Shown: piece after piece, positions 1 to 5,678 of the stretch
Layout of the letters: each line of letters begins with the position of its first letter
Numbering within the stretch: the stretch's first letter is position 1
NCBI GenBank assembly: GCA_013362835.1
Contig: JABFVJ010000335.1
Location: 1-8,640 of the forward strand
Reading direction: 5' to 3'
DNA length: 8,640 bases
Origin: Nonomuraea sp.
Lineage (GTDB): Bacteria; Actinomycetota; Actinomycetes; Streptosporangiales; Streptosporangiaceae
Translations under genes and position numbers: made by a program
The notes under the pieces: model-generated
Told to the model about the DNA's origin: nothing
Database searches by the model: none
The model's input: only the letters and a program-made list of their open reading frames with translations

Positions 1-32
1 GCCTTCCTCGATGACTGTCACGCCTCCGAGTC

Positions 33-680
33 TTACAGGCCGCGCTCGATCATGTCGATCAGCAGTTCCGTGGCCTGCTCCGCCTGTTCGGGCGCCAGGC
101 CGCGCAACGGCCCGTCGATCAGCAGGACCGCCAGCCCGTGCACGCTCGACCAGGCCAGGAACTCGGCGCCTGGACGGCGTCCCGCGGGCATCAGGCCGCA
201 GGCCACCAGGTCGTCGAGCGCGGCGCCGAGCAGTTGGAACGGCGTGAGCCCGCCCTCGCCCGCCGAGACGGGGAGTTCGGCCTCCACCATGTCGCCTGGG
301 ACGAAGAACGCGGCGCGGAACAGGCCGGGCTCGGTGCGGGCGAAGCGCAGGTATCCGGTGCCGACGGCGCGGAAACGTGCCCGTGCCTCCTCGGCGGCGG
401 AACGGCCCTGCTCCGGAGGGTCGGCGGCGCAACGGGCCAGGCGGCCGGCCTGCTCGGCCTCCATGGTGCGGGCCAGCTCCGCCATCGCGGCCAGCGAGAC
501 GGCGTGCACGAGGGCGTTGCGGTCGGCGAAGTGCCGGTAGGCCGCGTTGGGCACCACCCCGGCCCGCCTGGTCGCCTCGCGCAGCACCACGGCGTCGGGC
601 CCGCCCTCCCTGGCGAGCTCGATCCCCGCCTCCAGCAGGGCCTGCCGGAGGTTGCCGTGCCGATACGTCTCCCGCTTCAC
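33..680 (-). CDS. TetR/AcrR-family repressor with C-terminal WHG domain
   Basis: This is a 215-aa one-component repressor, predicted to bind DNA as a dimer and to be released by a small ligand. The N-terminal TetR helix-turn-helix covers about residues 10-58, with the recognition part LREATRRAGVVPNAAYRHF at 33-51. The C-terminal half carries the motif AWSSVHGLAVLLIDGPL (about 176-192), the signature of the WHG ligand-binding domain (TetR_C_33 type). I place the start at the GTG at 680 because a strong GGGAGG Shine-Dalgarno sits 6 nt upstream and MKRETYRHGNLRQAL is the usual N-terminus of this subfamily; an in-frame ATG at 746 would run through the operator region. The gene is divergent from an alpha/beta hydrolase, with two matching palindromes in the gap, so autoregulation and control of the hydrolase are likely. 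The ligand cannot be read from the sequence. Confidence 0.93.
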   Translation of the reverse strand: MKRETYRHGNLRQALLEAGIELAREGGPDAVVLREATRRAGVVPNAAYRHFADRNALVHAVSLAAMAELARTMEAEQAGRLARCAADPPEQGRSAAEEARARFRAVGTGYLRFARTEPGLFRAAFFVPGDMVEAELPVSAGEGGLTPFQLLGAALDDLVACGLMPAGRRPGAEFLAWSSVHGLAVLLIDGPLRGLAPEQAEQATELLIDMIERGL

Positions 681-686
681 AGATGG

Positions 687-692
687 CCTCCC
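687..692 (-). promoter_or_regulatory. Ribosome binding site deciding the tetR start
   Basis: On the minus strand this reads GGGAGG, six nucleotides before a GTG codon (680-678). It is the best Shine-Dalgarno in the region and argues for the GTG start over the upstream in-frame ATG at 746. Confidence 0.75.
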
Positions 693-695
693 AGG

Positions 696-725
696 TTGTG
701 TACGGCGTCCACTTCTTGCTATCTT
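696..725 (+). promoter_or_regulatory. Candidate promoter of the alpha/beta hydrolase gene
   Basis: A -35-like TTGTGT (696-701) and a -10-like TATCTT (720-725) are separated by 18 bp. The predicted start of transcription, about 731-733, falls at the edge of operator O2, and the -35/spacer region contains O1. No equally good promoter for the divergent tetR gene was found. Confidence 0.4.
698..712. promoter_or_regulatory. Candidate TetR operator O1
   Basis: The sequence GTGTAC-GGC-GTCCAC is an imperfect palindrome (5 of 6 arm positions pair) in the gap between the tetR and hydrolase starts. A GTGTAC-type half-site is common in TetR-family operators. The site lies just upstream of the tetR ribosome binding site and overlaps the spacer of a candidate hydrolase promoter. 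Assignment to the adjacent repressor is inferred from position and symmetry. Confidence 0.6.
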
Positions 726-731
726 CGCAAT

Positions 732-746
732 GTGGACATCGTACAC
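732..746. promoter_or_regulatory. Candidate TetR operator O2
   Basis: The sequence GTGGAC-ATC-GTACAC has the same two half-sites as O1 in reversed order, so O1 and O2 form a 16-bp inverted repeat (697-712 against 732-747) with 14 of 16 positions matching and a 19-bp spacer. Operator centres are 34 bp apart. O2 lies between the hydrolase's candidate -10 box and its ribosome binding site, where bound repressor would block transcription initiation. Confidence 0.6.
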
Positions 747-763
747 ATCTATCGGAGGACAAC

Positions 764-1558
764 ATGAGCGCCCTCGACGTTCCCGGCGCGACCCTCTACT
801 ACGAGGTGCGCGGCAGCGGCCCGGTCGTCGCCCTGGTGGCCTCGCCGATGGGCGCCGACGCGTTCCAGGCCGTCGCCGAGCAGCTCGCGGCCGACTACAC
901 GGTCCTGACCATGGACCCCCGCGGCCACGGCCGCAGCTCCCTGGCCGACCCCACCCAGGACTCCACCCCCGAACTGCGCGCCGACGACCTGTCGCGGCTG
1001 CTGAGCCACCTCGACGCCGGCCCCGCCGCCGTGTTCGGCTCCAGCGGCGGAGCGGTGACCGTGCTCGCCCTGGCCCAGGCCCACCCCGAGCAGGTCAACC
1101 TCGTGATCGCCCACGAGCCGCCCCTGCAACTGCTCGTCGACGACCGCGACAAGCTGGTCGCCCAGACCGAGGACATGATCGACACCTTCTCCCGCGGTGA
1201 CGTGCTCGGCGCCTGGTCGCAGTTCATGACCACGGCCAACATCCACCTGCCCGCCGAGGTGCTGGAGATGATGTTCGGCGGCGAGCGCGGGCCGGTGCAG
1301 GAGGCCAGCGACCATCGTTTCTTCCACCACGAGCTGCGCGGCACCACCCGCTGGCGTCCCGACTTCGACAAGCTCGGCCGGGTGCCCGTCGTGGCCGGCA
1401 TCGGCGAGGACTCCACCGACCAGCTGTGCGACCGCACCACCAGGGCGCTGGCCCAGGCGCTGGGCATCGGCCCCACGTTCTTCCCCGGCGGGCACACCGG
1501 CTTCGCCGACGACCCGCAGACCTTCCTGCCCCGCCTCCGCCAGGTGCTCGAGAAGTAG
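764..1558 (+). CDS. Alpha/beta-fold hydrolase
   Basis: This is a 264-aa cytosolic alpha/beta hydrolase of the usual size. The nucleophile elbow is GSSGG with Ser94, following the oxyanion strand VVALVASPMG (21-30) and the DPRGHGRSS loop (51-59) typical of the fold. The catalytic histidine is His244 in FPGGHTGF, and the acid is probably Glu215 or Asp216 in AGIGEDSTD. The ATG at 764 follows a strong GGAGG (754-758) with 5-nt spacing. An upstream in-frame reading into the tetR antisense region is spurious. The substrate is not deducible; ester, lactone or amide cleavage would fit. The gene is divergent from a TetR repressor with paired operators, which suggests expression induced by a small molecule, possibly the hydrolase substrate. 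It ends 2 nt before the convergent TIGR03086 gene. Confidence 0.92.
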   Translation: MSALDVPGATLYYEVRGSGPVVALVASPMGADAFQAVAEQLAADYTVLTMDPRGHGRSSLADPTQDSTPELRADDLSRLLSHLDAGPAAVFGSSGGAVTVLALAQAHPEQVNLVIAHEPPLQLLVDDRDKLVAQTEDMIDTFSRGDVLGAWSQFMTTANIHLPAEVLEMMFGGERGPVQEASDHRFFHHELRGTTRWRPDFDKLGRVPVVAGIGEDSTDQLCDRTTRALAQALGIGPTFFPGGHTGFADDPQTFLPRLRQVLEK

Positions 1559-1560
1559 CC

Positions 1561-2124
1561 CTACCGCGGATCGCGGCCGGTCAGACCGAGCGCCTTCTCC
1601 AGCGACGACGCCGGCTCCGGCACCTCCACCTCGGGACCGTAGACCCCCATCTCGCGTCCCTGGAGCGCGGTCTTGGCCACCTCGTCATGGACGAACTCGA
1701 TCAGCTCGCCGTCCCACTCCGGCTCCTGACCCGTCGCACGGGCCAGGTCCCAGCCGTGGATCACCAGCTCGCCCGCGGCCATGCCGCCGATGAGCGAGGC
1801 GGGCAGCTCCGCCGGTCCGCCCAGCGACGCCGTGCCCTCCCAGGCCTCCGGACGGCTCCACGCCTCCGCGAGCCGGACGGTCTGGGACTCCAGCGCCGCG
1901 GCCCAGTCGCCCGCGGCCAGATCGGCCTCGTCCTCGGGTACGGCAGGCAGTTCGGGAGCACGCTTGTAGGCCGCGGCCACCAGCGAGGGTCCCCAGTAGA
2001 GCATGTGGTTGATCAGCTCACGCACGTCGAACTCCGCGCAGGGGGTGGGTTTGGCCAGGTCCTCGGGGCGGAGGGCGCGGATGATCTGGATCATGGGCTG
2101 TGCGGCGCGGTTCATCAGGTGCAT
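1561..2124 (-). CDS. TIGR03086-family metal-binding protein (mycothiol-dependent maleylpyruvate isomerase-like)
   Basis: This 187-aa protein belongs to the DinB/maleylpyruvate-isomerase N-terminal superfamily, the TIGR03086 branch common in Actinobacteria. Family marks seen are TPCAEFDVRELINH (27-40), GELVIHGWDLARATGQ (118-133) and the C-terminal ALGLTGRDP. His40, Glu119 and His123 (a lone His followed by an E-x3-H motif) match the metal-binding triad described for mycothiol-dependent maleylpyruvate isomerase, so a divalent metal site is likely. The physiological reaction is unknown for most members; thiol-dependent isomerisation or transfer using mycothiol is the family-based guess. The start is either ATG 2124 or ATG 2115, and neither has a clear Shine-Dalgarno. 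The reading frame continues upstream to 2289, but that part overlaps the divergent araC-type gene and does not resemble the family. Confidence 0.85.
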   Translation of the reverse strand: MHLMNRAAQPMIQIIRALRPEDLAKPTPCAEFDVRELINHMLYWGPSLVAAAYKRAPELPAVPEDEADLAAGDWAAALESQTVRLAEAWSRPEAWEGTASLGGPAELPASLIGGMAAGELVIHGWDLARATGQEPEWDGELIEFVHDEVAKTALQGREMGVYGPEVEVPEPASSLEKALGLTGRDPR

Positions 2125-2155
2125 GCCGTACAGGAAAGCAAGGCACGCGGGGGCT

Positions 2156-2173
2156 GTCTTGTATAAACACGAC
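2156..2173. promoter_or_regulatory. Shared divergent promoter/operator candidate
   Basis: This 18-bp imperfect palindrome, GTCTTGTATAAACACGAC, has 7 of 9 pairs matching. It contains a plus-strand -10-like TATAAA (2162-2167) and a minus-strand -10-like TATACA (2165-2160). The plus -10 ends 6 nt before the ATG at 2174, so the AraC-type gene may be transcribed leaderless. Its lone symmetry between two divergent genes makes it a candidate binding site for the AraC-type regulator. No convincing -35 box was seen for either side. Confidence 0.45.
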
Positions 2174-2920
2174 ATGGCCACTGACGCGCGAGGGCTCGGG
2201 GGAGCGTGGCGCAGGTTCCAGCGGCACGACGAGCCGGGCGCGCCGGCCGCCGACCTGGCGCCGTTCGTCGAGAGGTACTGGGCGGTCACCTGGGACTACC
2301 GCGAGCCGTACCAGCAGCTGATCGTGCCCTATCCGAACGTGCACCTGACCTTCCGCGACGGCGGCGCCTGGATCCAGGGCGTGTGCAGGGGACACCAGGT
2401 CAGGGTTCTGGAAGGGCGCGGCGGGGTCTTCGGCGTGGCCTTCAGGCCCGGCGGCTTCCGCCCTTTCCTGGGCACGTCCGTCTCGACGATCACGGATCGG
2501 GTGGTCCCGGCCGCCGAGATCCTCCCCGGCGTGCCGCCGCATCCCGTGACGGCCGCGACCGTCGAGGAGTGGCTGCGGGCGCGGCTGCCCGAGGCCGATC
2601 CGAGGGCCGAGCGCGCGGCGGCCGTCGTGGCGCTGATCGCGGGCACGCCCGAGATCACCAGGGTCGACGTCCTGGCCCGGCGCCTCGACGCGGGCGTGCG
2701 CGAGGTGCAGCGGCTGTTCGCCGACTACGTGGGCATCGGGCCGAAGTGGGTGATCCGCAGATACCGGCTGCACGAGGTGACCGAGCGGCTGGCCAGGGGT
2801 ATGGACCTCGACTGGGCCGACGTCGCGGCCGAGCTCGGCTATGCCGACCAGGCCCATTTCACCCGTGACTTCAAGGACATGTTCGGCGAGCCGCCGACCG
2901 CCTATGCCGAGAGGTACTGA
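2174..2920 (+). CDS. AraC-family transcriptional regulator with DUF6597-like N-terminus
   Basis: This is a 248-aa regulator. The N-terminal domain (about 25-125) carries PFVERYWAVTWD, FGVAFRPGGFRPFLG and TDRVVPAAEI, typical of the DUF6597-type effector domain found in actinobacterial AraC proteins. The C-terminal AraC DNA-binding domain (about 150-245) has a first helix-turn-helix near 163-186 and a well-preserved second one at WADVAAELGYADQAHFTRDF (214-233), followed by the terminal GEPPTAY box. The ATG at 2174 is chosen because it lies 6 nt after a TATAAA box, consistent with a leaderless mRNA; longer in-frame reading overlaps the divergent gene. It is followed 2 nt later by the PPOX gene, which is therefore probably co-transcribed and may be a target, as may the divergent TIGR03086 gene. 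Confidence 0.92.
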   Translation: MATDARGLGGAWRRFQRHDEPGAPAADLAPFVERYWAVTWDYREPYQQLIVPYPNVHLTFRDGGAWIQGVCRGHQVRVLEGRGGVFGVAFRPGGFRPFLGTSVSTITDRVVPAAEILPGVPPHPVTAATVEEWLRARLPEADPRAERAAAVVALIAGTPEITRVDVLARRLDAGVREVQRLFADYVGIGPKWVIRRYRLHEVTERLARGMDLDWADVAAELGYADQAHFTRDFKDMFGEPPTAYAERY

Positions 2921-2922
2921 CG

Positions 2923-3336
2923 ATGTCGTTCACCGAGGAAGAACTGGCCTACCTGCGGTCGCAGCCGCTGGCCAGACTGGCGACCCTGTCTCCCGACGGC
3001 GAGCAGCCCGACGTGGTGCCCGTCGCCTACGAGTTCGACGGCGAGCACTTCTGGGTCGGCGGCTCGGGCCCGAGCGTGCTGGCCACCCGCAAGGTGCGCA
3101 ACGTCCGGGCAGGACGGCACGCGGTCGCGCTCGTCATCGACGACATGGTCTCCTTCGACCCGTTCGTCGCGCGCGGCATCAGGATCTACGGCAGGGCTGA
3201 GCCGCCGGTCGAGCGGGTGGGCATGATGGGGCCCGGCTTCTACGTGCGCATCACGCCCACCCTCTCGTGGAGCTGGAACCTGGAGGGCAAGCCGGTGGGC
3301 GAGGAGTGGTACCCCGCCCACCGGGCCGAGCACTAG
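2923..3336 (+). CDS. PPOX-class (pyridoxamine 5'-phosphate oxidase-like) F420/flavin-dependent enzyme
   Basis: This 137-aa split-barrel protein of the pyridoxamine-phosphate-oxidase superfamily was recognised from LARLATLSPDGEQPDVVPVAYEFDG (about 16-40), KVRNVRAGRHAVALVIDD (about 58-75) and the terminal YVRITPTLSWSWNLEG (about 107-122). The last block fits the actinobacterial MSMEG_5819/OxyR-type PPOX group, annotated as F420-dependent; whether this protein uses F420H2 or FMN cannot be decided here. It probably acts as a small homodimeric cytosolic reductase or oxidase on an unknown substrate. The ATG at 2923 is 2 nt after the AraC stop and has GAGAGG 8 nt upstream, inside the end of the AraC gene, indicating translation from one mRNA. 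Its TAG stop overlaps the stop of the convergent epoxide-hydrolase-like gene within a shared CTAG. Confidence 0.88.
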   Translation: MSFTEEELAYLRSQPLARLATLSPDGEQPDVVPVAYEFDGEHFWVGGSGPSVLATRKVRNVRAGRHAVALVIDDMVSFDPFVARGIRIYGRAEPPVERVGMMGPGFYVRITPTLSWSWNLEGKPVGEEWYPAHRAEH

Positions 3337-4409
3337 CCGAAGAACTTCCTGAGGTCGGCGACGATCAGGTCAGGGTGCTCCAGCGCCATGAAGGCGCCGC
3401 CGCGGTCGAACTCCGTCCAGGAGGCGACGTTGGCGTCCCGTTCGGCGAACCGGCGGATGGTGACGTCGTTCGCCGACACCGCGAAGGCGGTGGGCACCTC
3501 GACGCGGTCCTTCGGCCCCCACGCGCCGTGGTCGTGCGCGCTGTCGAAGTAGGACTGCGCGATCGACACCTGCGTGTTGGTGAACCAGGTCACCGTGACG
3601 TCGGTCAGGATGCGATCGGCGGAGATCGGATTCTCCGGCCCCGCCCAGGCCTTGAGCTTCTCCGCGATCCAGGCGAGCTGGCCGACGGGCGAATCGTGCA
3701 TGCCCGCAGAGACGGTCTGCGGGCGGGTCGACATGATGAGGTTGAAGCCGAAGCCGTCCTGCATGAACGTCTGGATGGTGCCCAGCCGTCGCATGTCGTC
3801 GGCCCCCAGCCCGTCGAGATCGTCGCCCGGGATCGCGACGTAGGCGTTGACGTGCAGGCCCTCGAGCCGCTCTGGCACCGTACGGCCCAGCTCCATGCAG
3901 AGATTGGCGCCGCCGCCCCCGCCGTGCGCGCCGTACCTGGTGTAGCCGAGCCTGTCCATCAGCTCCGCGAACAGCGCCGCGGTGCGCGGCACCGTCCAGC
4001 CGGTGCTGGCCAGCGGACTGGAGAAGCCGAAGCCCGGCATGGTCGGCGCGACGATGTGGTAGTCGCGTGACAGCGGGGTGAGCACGTCGAGCAGCCCGAT
4101 GATTCCTCCGGGGTTGTCGTGCATCAGGAGAAGTGGCAGGGCCTGCTCCCGTTGAGCCCTGATGTGCCTGAAGTGCACGGTCTGACCCTGGATCTCGGTG
4201 GTGAACTGCGGCCACTGGTTGAGCTCGGCTTCCGCCTTGCGCCAGTCGTAGCCGTTCATCCAGTGGTCGGTCAGCTCCTGGAGGTAGCCGACAGGTACGC
4301 CTCGTTCCCATCCCGCGCCCGGGAGTTCGGGCATCCAGCGCGTACGGCGAAGCCGCTCATGCAGATCGTCGAGCGCTTGTTGCGGGATGTCGATGTGGAA
4401 GGGTGTCAT
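3333..4409 (-). CDS. Epoxide hydrolase-family protein lacking catalytic residues (probable pseudoenzyme)
   Basis: This 358-aa protein has the two-part layout of microsomal-type epoxide hydrolases: an N-terminal EHN lid domain (about 1-105; FHIDIPQQALDDLHERLRRT, then RTRWMPELPGAGWERGVPVGYL) and an alpha/beta hydrolase core (about 90-358). Fold signatures are kept (PTMPGFGFSSP at 122-132, Tyr287 in AQSYFDS, WTEFDRGG at 331-338), but the catalytic ones are not. The nucleophile motif GGDWG reads GGGGG (163-167), the oxyanion-hole HGWPG reads HDNPG (97-101), and the catalytic His of GGHFAALE is Ala339. Asp315 may keep the charge-relay acid position. The frame is intact and full length, so this is not decay by frameshift. 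The gene starts 9 nt after the GNAT stop, with no good Shine-Dalgarno, so it is probably translated from the GNAT mRNA. Epoxide hydrolysis by the family mechanism is not expected. Confidence 0.85.
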   Translation of the reverse strand: MTPFHIDIPQQALDDLHERLRRTRWMPELPGAGWERGVPVGYLQELTDHWMNGYDWRKAEAELNQWPQFTTEIQGQTVHFRHIRAQREQALPLLLMHDNPGGIIGLLDVLTPLSRDYHIVAPTMPGFGFSSPLASTGWTVPRTAALFAELMDRLGYTRYGAHGGGGGANLCMELGRTVPERLEGLHVNAYVAIPGDDLDGLGADDMRRLGTIQTFMQDGFGFNLIMSTRPQTVSAGMHDSPVGQLAWIAEKLKAWAGPENPISADRILTDVTVTWFTNTQVSIAQSYFDSAHDHGAWGPKDRVEVPTAFAVSANDVTIRRFAERDANVASWTEFDRGGAFMALEHPDLIVADLRKFFG

Positions 4410-4418
4410 GGTGGGACA

Positions 4419-4901
4419 CTACGCCCGCTCCCCGTTGATCGGCAGTGTCCGGAAGCGGACCATCGGCCCCAGCAGCCCCTCCACGGTCTCGAAGGGCCGC
4501 ATGCCCAGGCGTTCGACGACCCTGATGGAGGCGTGGTTGCCCTCGTCGACCTCGGCGAGCACCTCGGGCAGGCCGAGCGTCGTCAGCGCATGGTCGATCA
4601 CGGCCCGCGCGGCCTCGGTGGCGTAGCCCTTGCCCCAGGCCCCCGGCTCCAGGCTGTAGACGACCTCCAGGCCCAGGTCCTCCAGGGGGCGCAGCGCCAC
4701 GGTGCCGGCCGGCGCCTCGCCGTCGTGGATCAGCCAGAGGTGCGGGGTCTCCTCGATCGCGCGGGTGACCTGCTCCGGGCTCAGGACCTCGCCGTCGAAG
4801 AGGAACGCCCGCACCGGCGGGCTCGTCCAGTGCGCGAGCAGCGTCGCGTGGTCGTCCCGAGTGACCGGGCGCAGGGTCAGGCGTTTGGTCCGCAGGAGCA
4901 T
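4419..4901 (-). CDS. GNAT-family N-acetyltransferase (RimJ/RimL type)
   Basis: This is a 160-aa acetyl-CoA-dependent N-acetyltransferase of ordinary length. It opens with LLRTKRLTLRPVTRDD (2-17), the standard beginning of RimJ/RimL-type GNATs. The acetyl-CoA pyrophosphate loop is PGAWGKGYATEAARAVIDHA (86-105), with G90-K-G92, and the late motif GNHASIRVVERLGM (121-134) carries the conserved Asn122 and Ser125. The acceptor (a protein N-terminus, antibiotic or metabolite) is not readable. The ATG at 4901 is preferred: a minus-strand -10-like TACTCT (4914-4909) lies exactly 7 nt upstream, fitting a leaderless transcript. A GTG at 4907 is an alternative. The epoxide-hydrolase-like gene follows 9 nt after its stop, forming a two-gene operon. 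Its 5' end is only 18 bp from the divergent uppS start. Confidence 0.9.
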   Translation of the reverse strand: MLLRTKRLTLRPVTRDDHATLLAHWTSPPVRAFLFDGEVLSPEQVTRAIEETPHLWLIHDGEAPAGTVALRPLEDLGLEVVYSLEPGAWGKGYATEAARAVIDHALTTLGLPEVLAEVDEGNHASIRVVERLGMRPFETVEGLLGPMVRFRTLPINGERA

Positions 4902-4914
4902 GTGCACCAGAGTA
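4885..4914. promoter_or_regulatory. Overlapping divergent promoters for GNAT and uppS
   Basis: The plus strand has a -35-like TTGGTC (4885-4890), a 17-bp spacer and a weak -10-like CAGAGT (4908-4913), which puts a start of transcription at the uppS ATG at 4920. The minus strand has a -10-like TACTCT (4914-4909) that puts a start at the GNAT ATG at 4901. The two -10 elements occupy the same bases, so both genes could be leaderless and mutually exclusive in initiation. The uppS -35 lies inside the GNAT coding region. This is inference from short motifs. Confidence 0.35.
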
Positions 4915-4919
4915 TGGGC

Positions 4920-5660
4920 ATGATTCGCGCCCTCTATCTCCGGAAATTGCGTGACAAGGTCGGGCGGGCCCCGCTGCCCGCACACGTTGGTCTCATCATG
5001 GACGGCAACCGTCGCTGGGCGCGGCAGATGGGCTTCGACAACCCCAGCCTGGGCCACGAGCACGGGGTCGCCCACATCGAGACGGTGCTCGGCTGGTGCG
5101 CCAGGCTCGGGATCCGCCAGGTCACGATCTACGTCGCCTCGGAGGACAACGTGCGCAAGCGCGAGTCGTTCCAGGTGAGGTACTACATGGAGCTCATCGA
5201 GCGGATCATCGCCGGCACGCTCGTGGAGTCGTCGCCGCTGTGGCGGATCCACGTCGCGGGGCGGCTCGACACCCTGCCCGACTCCACGGCGCACGCGCTG
5301 AAGCTCGCCCAGGACGCCACCCGCGGCCGGGACCACGATCTGACCGTCGCCATCGGCTACGACGGGCGCCAGGAGGTCGTCGACGCCGTGCGCTCCCTGT
5401 TGTTGTCGCGCGCGGGCGACTCCCTGGAGGACGTGGCCGAGTCGCTGAGCGCCGAGTCGCTCGACCCCTACCTGTACACGGCCGGGCGCGACGACCCCGA
5501 CCTCATCATCAGGACCAGCGGCGAGCAGCGGATGTCGGGCTTCCTGCTGTGGCAGGCGGCCCACTCGGAGCTGCACTTCTGCGACGTCTACTGGCCGGGC
5601 TTCCGCGAGATCGACTTCCTCCGGGCGTTGCGGGCCCACGCGCAGCGCCGGGCGGGGTGA
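4920..5660 (+). CDS. uppS: Cis-prenyltransferase (short-chain isoprenyl diphosphate synthase, UppS family)
   Basis: This 246-aa cytosolic or membrane-peripheral enzyme condenses isopentenyl diphosphate onto an allylic diphosphate to give a Z-configured polyprenyl diphosphate. Family motifs are in order: GLIMDGNRRWAR (24-35, catalytic Asp28), GHEHG (45-49), YVASEDNVRKR (71-81), VAIGYDGRQEVVDAV (143-157), DLIIRTSGEQRMSGFLLWQ (194-212) and HSELHFCDVYWPGFREIDFLRALR (215-238). The SGFLLWQ form (not SNFLLWQ) and the N- and C-terminal style resemble mycobacterial Rv1086, the Z,E-farnesyl diphosphate synthase, more than the long-chain Rv2361c, so a short product is likely but unproven. Start options are ATG 4920 (leaderless spacing), ATG 4914 and GTG 4902, which has AGGAG only 3 nt away. 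Reading through to 4119 is an antisense artefact. Its stop lies in the loop of a terminator hairpin. Confidence 0.92.
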   Translation: MIRALYLRKLRDKVGRAPLPAHVGLIMDGNRRWARQMGFDNPSLGHEHGVAHIETVLGWCARLGIRQVTIYVASEDNVRKRESFQVRYYMELIERIIAGTLVESSPLWRIHVAGRLDTLPDSTAHALKLAQDATRGRDHDLTVAIGYDGRQEVVDAVRSLLLSRAGDSLEDVAESLSAESLDPYLYTAGRDDPDLIIRTSGEQRMSGFLLWQAAHSELHFCDVYWPGFREIDFLRALRAHAQRRAG

Positions 5661-5671
5661 CCGCCCGGCGC
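5645..5671. terminator. Bidirectional intrinsic-type hairpin between uppS and bioY
   Basis: This is a perfect 11-bp inverted repeat, GCGCCGGGCGG (5645-5655) and CCGCCCGGCGC (5661-5671), with a 5-nt loop GGTGA that contains the uppS stop codon. There is no T-tract on either side, which is usual for actinobacterial hairpin terminators. It sits between convergent genes and ends 7 bp before the bioY stop, so it can serve both transcripts. Confidence 0.75.
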
Positions 5672-5678
5672 CGGCGGA

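Noticed and set aside
681..746. The ATG at 746 as the tetR start.
   Set aside because: It would place the coding region over both operators and has no ribosome binding site. The GTG at 680 has a good one and a family-like N-terminus.
377..763. An N-terminal extension of the hydrolase frame back into the tetR gene.
   Set aside because: It is Arg/Pro/Ala-rich antisense translation with no hydrolase homology. The ATG at 764 has a strong ribosome binding site and the normal family start.
2125..2289. An upstream extension of the TIGR03086 gene to an ATG at 2289.
   Set aside because: It overlaps the first 116 bp of the divergent AraC-type gene and the shared promoter region, and the added residues do not resemble the family.
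3393..3917. Sequencing error as the reason for the missing catalytic residues in the epoxide-hydrolase-like gene.
   Set aside because: The frame stays intact and three separate motifs differ, with His to Ala needing two base changes, so a single error cannot explain it.
4119..4913. A long in-frame plus-strand extension of the uppS reading frame across the GNAT and epoxide-hydrolase-like genes, which would make a fusion of over 500 residues.
   Set aside because: The extension is antisense to two well-supported genes, shows no domain, and the UppS motifs begin normally after 4920. It is a GC-rich open-frame artefact.
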